From NCBI GenBank assembly GCA_016764155.1, contig JAESSK010000111.1:1-7282 (forward strand): a DNA stretch of 7,282 bases. Direction: 5' to 3'. Positions 1 to 4,766 of this stretch are shown one piece after another. This DNA is from Rhizobiaceae bacterium (GTDB lineage Bacteria > Pseudomonadota > Alphaproteobacteria > Rhizobiales > Rhizobiaceae). Positions within the stretch are counted from its first letter, which is position 1; every line of letters begins with the position of its first letter. The position numbers and the translations under genes are program-made. The notes under the pieces were generated by a model that was not told the origin of the DNA, did no database searches, and saw only the letters and a program-made list of their open reading frames with translations.

Positions 1-560
1 TCGGCTTTAACGGTGGTTCGCAGCTTGCATTTGGTGACAACGCCAACGCATCAGACGTGTCTCGTATTTTTGTGAACACCAATCTTGCTGCTGCTGGCGG
101 TGTGATTGTTGCCATGATCCTTATGCAGTTCCTATATAAGAAAGTGGATGTGACGATGGCATTGAACGGCGCACTTGCCGGTCTTGTTTCAATCACAGCA
201 GAGCCTTTGACACCTGATCCTTTGATGGCAATCATCATTGGTGGTATCGGCGGCGTTATCGTGGTGTTTGCGGTGCCAATGCTCGATAAATTGAAAATTG
301 ATGATGTTGTGGGCGCGATCCCGGTTCACCTGCTTGCGGGTATCTGGGGTACGTTTGCAGTGCCACTGACCAACGGGGATGCAAACTTTGGCACCCAGCT
401 TATGGGTATTGGTGCCTATGCAGCGTTTACGATTGTTGCAAGTGCGGCCGTCTGGATGATCCTGAAGGTTACAATCGGCATTCGGGTGAGTGAAGAAGAC
501 GAGGCAATCGGGCTTGATAAAGCTGAAATTGGGGTTGAGGCTTACCCTGAATTTGGCTGA
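1..560 (+). CDS. amtB: Ammonium transporter (Amt/MEP/Rh family), 3' part
   Basis: This is the C-terminal part of an inner-membrane ammonium channel; the window cuts off its start. The open frame is already running at base 3 and gives 185 residues to the TGA at 558-560. The GTG at base 57 is an internal valine, not a start. Seen in sequence: the fragment opens with the GFNGGS motif, followed by FVNTN at residues 23-27, NGALAGLV at 55-62, and PVHLLAGIWGT at 107-117. The histidine at fragment residue 109 should be the second of the twin pore histidines (inference from family alignment by eye). About five hydrophobic segments lie between residues 28 and 158. The tail ends in EEDEAIGLDKAEIG, the cytoplasmic region that in this family contacts the PII protein GlnK. 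A glnK gene commonly precedes amtB and would lie left of the window. A strong terminator follows 24 bases after the stop, so the coiled-coil gene downstream is probably not in this operon. Confidence 0.95.
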   Translation, partial: GFNGGSQLAFGDNANASDVSRIFVNTNLAAAGGVIVAMILMQFLYKKVDVTMALNGALAGLVSITAEPLTPDPLMAIIIGGIGGVIVVFAVPMLDKLKIDDVVGAIPVHLLAGIWGTFAVPLTNGDANFGTQLMGIGAYAAFTIVASAAVWMILKVTIGIRVSEEDEAIGLDKAEIGVEAYPEFG

Positions 561-584
561 ACCTGATTGAACGAACCTTGAGTG

Positions 585-619
585 GGCCTTGCCGGAAGCA
601 ATTCTGGCAAGGCCTTTTT
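585..619 (+). terminator. Intrinsic terminator of amtB
   Basis: A 9-bp perfect GC-rich stem, GGCCTTGCC (585-593) with GGCAAGGCC (606-614), extends inward by four more pairs, one a G-U wobble. It closes on a GCAA loop of the stable GNRA type. Five T residues follow at 615-619. This is a textbook Rho-independent terminator, placed 24 bases after the amtB stop. Confidence 0.92.
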
Positions 620-687
620 CGTTTGAAAGTCTTATAGTTACGGGTGAGTCGGCATATATTTTTTTGAAAAGCCCGGGGCTGAAAGTC

Positions 688-715
688 TTGACAGTAATAC
701 TTTCTTAACTATGTT
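688..715 (+). promoter_or_regulatory. Candidate sigma70 promoter (distal)
   Basis: A perfect TTGACA at 688-693 is followed after 16 bases by TATGTT at 710-715, four of six to consensus. It reads rightward, but starts about 400 bases before the coiled-coil ATG. If active it would make a long leader or a separate small transcript. Its -35 box overlaps the second copy of the TGAAAGTCTT direct repeat. Confidence 0.35.
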
Positions 716-917
716 TGGTCGTGAGTTGTTCGGTACGGCAATATGATTCTGGACCGATGCTTGCATAATGGCTTTCTGATCCTCTTGATTGAGGGTTTAA
801 TCGAAACCTGAGACGATGTGATTTTTGTATTTCGTGTCTGGTTATTGGATCGGTTTATTGGAGGCTGGCAATTTGGAAACCTACGGGGACGAACGTTTAT
901 TTCTGAGAGAATACGCT

Positions 918-946
918 TTGAGAAGCTGCAGATAATTCTATATATC
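918..946 (+). promoter_or_regulatory. Candidate promoter of the coiled-coil gene
   Basis: TTGAGA at 918-923 (five of six to TTGACA) is followed after 17 bases by TATATC at 941-946. TATATA at 939-944 is an alternative with a 15-base spacer. Transcription from here would start near 953 and give a leader of about 160 nt that includes the inverted repeat at 998-1031. Assigned by eye only. Confidence 0.35.
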
Positions 947-997
947 TATAGCAATCAACGCCTTAAGGAATAAAGTTAACTGTCCTGGTTAGAACTC

Positions 998-1031
998 TTC
1001 GGTAGTGGCTGTGTTAACTACAGTTACCGAA
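998..1031. promoter_or_regulatory. Operator-like or leader inverted repeat
   Basis: The outer arms TTCGGTA (998-1004) and TACCGAA (1025-1031) are a perfect 7-bp inverted repeat. Inside them lies a second short pair, CTGT (1009-1012) with ACAG (1020-1023), around a GTTAAC palindrome. It lies 86 bases before the start codon of the coiled-coil gene and has no T run, so it is not a terminator. It could be a protein-binding site or a folded part of the leader. Confidence 0.4.
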
Positions 1032-1116
1032 ATTGCGATGCAGGTAGAATATAAATGTAAGAATGTGTGGAGTTTACGGCTCCAGAGTTGATAATGCGTA
1101 AAAGGGGCCAAGTACG

Positions 1117-2580
1117 ATGAAAGATATATTCAAACAGATTTTTAAGGGGCAACCTGTCGTGTCTGATACTAAACTTGATACCGAACTTACCGAGCAAATG
1201 ACCGAGCAAATGGCCGAAGAGGCATTTGAGCAGTTTCTCTCGGAAGGGGATTTGCAACCAGAAATCGAAAAGCCTGTTCTACGCAGTGTTCCTCTGGATG
1301 ATGATGAGGAAACCGAGAGCTTTTTCGATATGAGATCGTCCAACCGGGGCGTCGATTCAAGAGATCCTGATAATAATACGCCTGAGGCTTATGATGCCGG
1401 GCGGATTAAACGCGAAACCTTCATTGAGAGCGTTAAAAACGATATCAATGAATTTGATAAAGCGCTTTCGCAAAATGAATTGTTTGTCAGACAGTCCCGT
1501 GAGCAGCTTAAGCGGTTTAAGGAATTTACCCGCAGTTCCGAGGTTGATCTGGATATCGTCTATCGTCTTAGAACCTCCAATGAGGCTTTGACGCAGGATG
1601 TTGGGCATTTCAAAAAACAGGCAGACCAACTCCAGAGCCATCTGGAAACTGAAAAAGCAAAATTTGTAGCGGCCAATAACCGGTATGCTGAGATTCGCTC
1701 AGCGCTGGAAAAAGCCCGTGAGAATATCGTTGTTCAGATCGAGCAAGATACCAATAATCGTAAAGAGATTGCCCAGCTTGGTGCCGTGGCCGTTCAACGC
1801 GAGACTGAATTGTCCCGTTTGAAACGTTCGCTTGAAAAGCTTGAAATTGAATATGATGCGTCTCGTGACCAAAATCAGCGTTATGCCGTTGATATGGACG
1901 TCAAAATCAATCGCTCGATGGAACTCGAAAAGAAGCTTGAAGAAACTAGCAATGAGTTTGAGCTCGAGCAGATGTCCAATGAGAAGTTGGTGAGCGAAAA
2001 CAGATCTATGTATCAGAGCATGGAAGGTCTTCAAACCGAGAATGTTGAACTTCGTTCCCGTCTGAAGGATTCTGAATATGAAGCTCTGGAAGTTGATAAA
2101 CGCGCCAGCGAGAAAAGCCGGATCACAGACGACGAACTTTATTCAGCTCAGGCTCGGGTAGAGAGCTTGCAGTCGCAATTGCGGGTTAAATCGCAAGTGG
2201 CAGAAAATCTGCAAGAGCAAACCAAAACTGCTTTGGCAGAAGCTGAAGTCTCGAAAGAGGGTTCACGTGATCTCCATGGCCGTCTTGTTGAAGCAATGAG
2301 ACAGCGTGATCAGGATCGTGAGCAGGTAACCAACCTCAATGAAGAGATTGAAGAGCTGAACAAGCGCTTTGAAAAGACCCTTGGCGAGATGGAACAGTCC
2401 CGCAAAGAGAATTTGCGCCTGACCAGAACTCTGCGTCTGCAAAAACAGGCTTGGGGTGGTACTTCTGATTTGGCCAGTCAGGAATTTGAAGGTGATAAGA
2501 TCGAAACACCGCCAGTTCCTGTTAAGAAACCAAGAAGAAAAGCTGCACCATCCGTTCCTCCGGGAACAAAAACTCACTAA
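1117..2580 (+). CDS. Long coiled-coil protein, possibly cytoskeletal
   Basis: Family not recognised. The 487-residue product has three parts. Residues 1-95 are acidic and probably flexible, starting with a short amphipathic stretch, MKDIFKQIFKG (I4, F5, I8, F9 against K2, K6, K10), that could bind membrane. Residues about 96-445 are rich in Glu, Gln, Lys, Arg and Leu with heptad-like spacing and look like one long coiled coil. The tail from 465 is Pro-rich and basic (KKPRRK at 470-475). No proline occurs from 90 to 464, no cysteine anywhere, and the only tryptophan is W446. There is no signal peptide, transmembrane helix or ATP-binding motif, which argues against an SMC-type ATPase. Length and layout resemble crescentin-like bacterial intermediate-filament proteins, an inference from architecture and not from sequence identity. 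The start is fixed by an in-frame TAA at 1099-1101 and an AGGGG ribosome binding site 9 bases upstream. It appears monocistronic, between terminators at 585-619 and 2733-2775. Confidence 0.93.
   Translation: MKDIFKQIFKGQPVVSDTKLDTELTEQMTEQMAEEAFEQFLSEGDLQPEIEKPVLRSVPLDDDEETESFFDMRSSNRGVDSRDPDNNTPEAYDAGRIKRETFIESVKNDINEFDKALSQNELFVRQSREQLKRFKEFTRSSEVDLDIVYRLRTSNEALTQDVGHFKKQADQLQSHLETEKAKFVAANNRYAEIRSALEKARENIVVQIEQDTNNRKEIAQLGAVAVQRETELSRLKRSLEKLEIEYDASRDQNQRYAVDMDVKINRSMELEKKLEETSNEFELEQMSNEKLVSENRSMYQSMEGLQTENVELRSRLKDSEYEALEVDKRASEKSRITDDELYSAQARVESLQSQLRVKSQVAENLQEQTKTALAEAEVSKEGSRDLHGRLVEAMRQRDQDREQVTNLNEEIEELNKRFEKTLGEMEQSRKENLRLTRTLRLQKQAWGGTSDLASQEFEGDKIETPPVPVKKPRRKAAPSVPPGTKTH
1189..1212 (+). 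repeat. 12-bp tandem duplication in the coiled-coil gene
   Basis: ACCGAGCAAATG occurs twice head to tail, encoding TEQM-TEQM at residues 25-32. A looser third unit (GCCGAAGAGGC, AEEA) follows. The repeat is in frame, so gain or loss of a unit would only change the length of the acidic N-terminal segment. Confidence 0.9.
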
Positions 2581-2599
2581 AACGCGGAGCGTTTTAGTG
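2575..2599 (+). other. Stem-loop spanning the stop codon of the coiled-coil gene
   Basis: CACTAAAACGC (2575-2585) and GCGTTTTAGTG (2589-2599) form a perfect 11-bp stem with a three-base GGA loop. The TAA stop (2578-2580) lies within the left arm. The T residues are inside the stem and no T run follows, so it is not a standard terminator. A role in protecting the mRNA 3' end, or as one part of the folded spacer that follows, is possible. Confidence 0.7.
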
Positions 2600-2601
2600 T
2601 T

Positions 2602-2697
2602 GGTTCTTGGCTCACGGCGTATCCTTGGCATTCTTTTGCATGTCTTCGACATGACGCTCGGGCCTCCGCACAGGCGGCGTGAGCATAGCGCCGAACC
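2602..2697. repeat. Nested inverted repeats in the 3' spacer
   Basis: The spacer after the coiled-coil gene can fold on itself. The outer arms are GGTTC (2602-2606) with GAACC (2693-2697). Next come GCTCACGGCG (2610-2619) with CGGCGTGAGC (2675-2684), nine of ten paired. Inside is a small hairpin, CATGTC-TTC-GACATG (2639-2653). An alternative hairpin pairs CGGCG (2675-2679) with CGCCG (2689-2693). The stretch is more GC-rich than the other intergenic DNA. It could be an intergenic palindromic repeat of the kind known in rhizobia, or a 3'-UTR RNA. I do not recognise a named element. Confidence 0.5.
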
Positions 2698-2732
2698 GCT
2701 CTTCGTGGTCTTGAAGGTTGGATTTTAGTTAT

Positions 2733-2775
2733 AAAAAAAGCCCGGACTTACAATTTTGTAAGTCCGGGCTTTTTT
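2733..2775. terminator. Bidirectional terminator between convergent genes
   Basis: GCCCGGACTTACA (2740-2752) and TGTAAGTCCGGGC (2757-2769) form a perfect 13-bp stem with an ATTT loop. It is flanked by seven A residues on the left (2733-2739) and six T residues on the right (2770-2775). It can therefore stop transcription from the coiled-coil gene on the plus strand and from carA on the minus strand, whose stop codon is 23 bases away. Confidence 0.95.
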
Positions 2776-2798
2776 GTGTTCTCTTTTGAACTTGTGTC

Positions 2799-3998
2799 CT
2801 ACCGTTCAGCTAGCGCTTCTTCGCCTTTGCGTTCGCGCATTAGGTTTACGAAGCGTTTGAACAGATAGTGGCTGTCTTGCGGGCCGGGGGAAGCTTCCGG
2901 GTGATGTTGGACCGAGAAGATTGGGCGTCCTTTGACCGCCAGACCGCAATTGGATCCATCGAACAGTGAAATGTGGGTTTCTTCCACGCCTTCTGGCAGG
3001 CTTTTGCCATCGACTGCAAAGCCGTGATTCATCGATACGATTTCCACTTTGCCTGTGGTGTAATCTTTCACCGGATGGTTGGCGCCGTGATGGCCCTGAT
3101 GCATTTTTTGGGTTTTGGCTCCCAGTGCCAGTGCCAGCATCTGGCGTCCAAGGCATATGCCGAAAATTGGGATATCCGTTGCAAGCAAGCCCTGAATGGT
3201 TGGAACAGAGTATTCTCCGGTAGCAGTCGGGTCTCCCGGGCCATTTGAGAGGAATATGCCATCAGGCTTATGGGCAATGATCTCGTCAGCGCCGGTTGAA
3301 GCTGGAACGATGGTTACCTTGCACCCAAGGTCTGCCAGCAGGCGTAGGATATTGCGTTTGATGCCAAAATCTACAGCGACCACATGAAAAGCGTCTTCGT
3401 TGCGCTTGCCATATCCTTCATTCCATTCCCATGAGGTATCATTCCATGTGGTGGTGTTGGATGTGGTTACCTCTTTTGCGAGGTCCAGACCTTCAAGACC
3501 GTGCCAGTTGGCGGCTTTTTCCTTGAGGGCAGGGATATCAAAAACGCCGTCCTTATTATGGGCGATGACTGCGTTGGCGAGGCCCGATACACGGATGAGG
3601 CTGGTGAGCGCTCTGGTATCAATGCCGCATAATGCAATGACATTGCGTGATGTTAGCCATTCATCCAGATGATTGACTGAGCGATAATTGGATGGGTCAG
3701 TGATATCGGCTTTGAATACCGCACCTACAACGCCGGATTTAACGTCCGCGTCCAATGTTTCTATATCTTCAGGATTGGCGCCGATATTGCCAATATGGGG
3801 GAAGGTGAAGGTAACGATCTGGCCAGCATAAGAAGGATCAGTCAGGATTTCCTGATATCCGGTGATGGCTGTGTTGAAGCAGATTTCCGCTTCGGCAATT
3901 CCTTCGGCTCCGCATCCCTGTCCTTCAATAACTGTGCCATCGGCCAGCACCAGAAGGGCTGTTGGTTTGGAGATGGTCCAAGCGGGAGTGTTGCTCAT
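2799..3998 (-). CDS. carA: Carbamoyl-phosphate synthase small (glutaminase) subunit
   Basis: This cytoplasmic subunit hydrolyses glutamine and passes ammonia to the large subunit CarB, which makes carbamoyl phosphate for pyrimidine and arginine synthesis. The 399-residue product has the CarA N-terminal domain (about 13-145; FNTAITGYQEILTDPSY at 41-57) and a class I glutamine amidotransferase domain (about 205-385). SNGPGDP is at 251-257, the nucleophile C282 lies in GICLGRQML, GHHGANHPVKD is at 302-312, MNHGFAVD at 323-330, and the triad completes with H366 and E368 in QHHPEAS. E. coli CarA has His at the position of R285. The start is the ATG at 3996-3998: an AAGG lies 9 bases upstream, and length and N-terminus fit the family. 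The frame stays open upstream, but only to a TTG at 4100. carB is not adjacent; the gene ends at a shared terminator and so appears monocistronic in this direction. Confidence 0.97.
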   Translation of the reverse strand: MSNTPAWTISKPTALLVLADGTVIEGQGCGAEGIAEAEICFNTAITGYQEILTDPSYAGQIVTFTFPHIGNIGANPEDIETLDADVKSGVVGAVFKADITDPSNYRSVNHLDEWLTSRNVIALCGIDTRALTSLIRVSGLANAVIAHNKDGVFDIPALKEKAANWHGLEGLDLAKEVTTSNTTTWNDTSWEWNEGYGKRNEDAFHVVAVDFGIKRNILRLLADLGCKVTIVPASTGADEIIAHKPDGIFLSNGPGDPTATGEYSVPTIQGLLATDIPIFGICLGRQMLALALGAKTQKMHQGHHGANHPVKDYTTGKVEIVSMNHGFAVDGKSLPEGVEETHISLFDGSNCGLAVKGRPIFSVQHHPEASPGPQDSHYLFKRFVNLMRERKGEEALAER

Positions 3999-4075
3999 AA
4001 TTGATACCTTGAATAGGGCCGATTCGACGACCAGTGATGTTCTTTTTTGCAAACCGCCAATCACCTGCATGAAGG

Positions 4076-4093
4076 CGCGCGAAATGTCGCGTG
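4076..4093 (-). other. Small stem-loop in the carA leader
   Basis: On the minus strand, CACGCGA and TCGCGCG pair as a 7-bp stem (one G-U) around a CATT loop, inside the leader predicted from the candidate promoter at 4137-4165. No T run follows, so it does not look like an attenuator terminator. Its significance is uncertain because the stem is short. Confidence 0.35.
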
Positions 4094-4136
4094 AAATCAA
4101 GGTGCTTGGTCATTTTGATGTTATGGCTGAATCCAG

Positions 4137-4165
4137 AAAATAATCAATCAACCCCACAAGGTCAA
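4137..4165 (-). promoter_or_regulatory. Candidate carA promoter
   Basis: Read on the minus strand, TTGACC (4165-4160, five of six to consensus) is followed after exactly 17 bases by TATTTT (4142-4137, four of six). Transcription would start near 4130 and leave a leader of about 130 nt before the carA ATG at 3998. This is the best-looking promoter in the divergent carA-yqeY interval. Confidence 0.55.
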
Positions 4166-4216
4166 CAGGCTTAGGTTAATATTTTATTGTTAGATATCAA
4201 TGGGTTGTAACTTTCA

Positions 4217-4252
4217 TCCACCATTGCGTGATGGTGGAACTTGCTGTATGTT
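4217..4252 (+). promoter_or_regulatory. Palindrome and weak promoter before yqeY
   Basis: TCCACCAT (4217-4224) and ATGGTGGA (4231-4238) form a perfect 8-bp inverted repeat with a 6-base gap. A weak promoter candidate overlaps it: TTGCGT (4224-4229), a 17-base spacer, then TATGTT (4247-4252). That would place the start near 4259 and the palindrome over the -35 box, as expected for an operator. The promoter half is tentative; the palindrome is certain. Confidence 0.35.
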
Positions 4253-4277
4253 CCTGCTTCTACCTAGGGGACGATAT

Positions 4278-4730
4278 ATGCGTATTAAAATTTCGGAATC
4301 GCTTAAGGCTGCAATGAAGGCCAAAGATAGCCGACGGGTTGCTACTTTGCGGCTGGTAAATGCAGCGATACAGGACCGTGATATCTCCCTTCGGGGCAAG
4401 GGCAAAGACCGTGCCGACGACGAAGAAGTGATGGATATTCTCGCCAAAATGGTCAAGCAGCGCGAAGAGTCTTCGCAGCTTTATCGTGAAGGCAACCGTC
4501 CCGAGCTTGAGGCTCAGGAATTGGAAGAGATGGCAATCATCAAGGAATATTTGCCGCAGCCGCTTTCTGAAGAAGAAAGCGAAAAAGCTATCGCCACCGC
4601 CATTTCTGAAACCGGAGCCCAGTCTCTGCGTGATATGGGTAAGGTGATGGGGTGGCTCAAAGAAAATTATCGCGGTAAAATGGACATGGGCAAGACCGGT
4701 CCTGCTGTGAAAAAACTACTGGGCGGCTAA
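4278..4730 (+). CDS. yqeY: GatB/YqeY family protein
   Basis: A 150-residue soluble protein of the GatB/YqeY family, related to the C-terminal tRNA-binding tail of the GatB and GatE amidotransferase subunits. The precise role of the stand-alone proteins is not settled; binding to tRNA or an amidotransferase is the usual suggestion. Recognisable stretches are MKAKDSRRVATLRLVNAAIQ at residues 13-32, the KQREES segment near 62, the acidic EAQELEEMAIIKEYLPQPLS region near 76-95, and a GKVMGWLKENYRGKMDMG segment ahead of the C-terminus. Length is normal for the family. The start at 4278 was chosen because the protein then begins at the conserved MRIKISESLK and an AGGGG ribosome binding site ends 7 bases before it. 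The frame stays open up to an ATG at 4200, but the extra 26 residues, with two cysteines, look unlike the family. The deacetylase gene starts 36 bases downstream and is probably co-transcribed. Confidence 0.94.
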   Translation: MRIKISESLKAAMKAKDSRRVATLRLVNAAIQDRDISLRGKGKDRADDEEVMDILAKMVKQREESSQLYREGNRPELEAQELEEMAIIKEYLPQPLSEEESEKAIATAISETGAQSLRDMGKVMGWLKENYRGKMDMGKTGPAVKKLLGG

Positions 4731-4736
4731 GCCGCT
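4722..4736 (+). other. Hairpin with the yqeY stop codon as its loop
   Basis: GCGGC (4723-4727) and GCCGC (4731-4735) pair perfectly, with a G-U pair outside, and the TAA stop codon is the entire three-base loop. No T run follows, so it is not a standard terminator. The stem is short and may be coincidental. Confidence 0.4.
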
Positions 4737-4766
4737 ATTATAGACTAAAATTTATCGGAGTGAAAA

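Larger units (their letters stand above)
620..1116. other. Long intergenic region between amtB and the coiled-coil gene
   Basis: Nearly 500 bases, AT-rich, with no convincing gene. It holds two sigma70-like promoter candidates (688-715 and 918-946), an operator-like inverted repeat (998-1031), two GTTAAC palindromes (975-980 and 1013-1018), and a 10-bp direct repeat TGAAAGTCTT (624-633 and 680-689). A 51-codon GTG-started frame at 818-973 lacks a good ribosome binding site and resembles no family I know. The length suggests a regulated promoter region, or an unrecognised small RNA, for the downstream gene. Confidence 0.6.

Noticed and set aside
624..689. Direct repeat TGAAAGTCTT, 56 bases apart
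   Set aside because: Only two 10-bp copies without arrayed spacing, so it is neither a CRISPR nor a convincing iteron; noted only as a possible binding site.
646..749. Two GANTC sites (646-650 and 745-749) as CcrM cell-cycle methylation signals
   Set aside because: About two GANTC sites are expected by chance in 500 bases, so they carry no weight alone.
818..973. A 51-codon GTG-started frame in the long intergenic region
   Set aside because: It has only a weak TGAGA upstream, no recognisable family, and overlaps the candidate promoter at 918-946. Such a length occurs by chance.
2456..2728. Plus-strand frame crossing the end of the coiled-coil gene and the spacer
   Set aside because: Its first part is a shadow of the coiled-coil gene, and the rest runs through palindromic DNA and has no recognisable domain.
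3996..4100. N-terminal extension of carA to a TTG at 4100
   Set aside because: It would add 34 residues not typical of CarA and use a rare start, whereas the ATG at 3998 gives the family length and N-terminus.
3925..4113. Minus-strand 62-codon frame overlapping the carA start, as a possible leader peptide
   Set aside because: It runs 74 bases into carA in another frame and shows no run of regulatory codons or attenuator structure.
4200..4277. Upstream ATG giving a 176-residue YqeY protein
   Set aside because: The added 26 residues do not look like the family and cover the palindrome at 4217-4238; the ATG at 4278 has a good AGGGG site.
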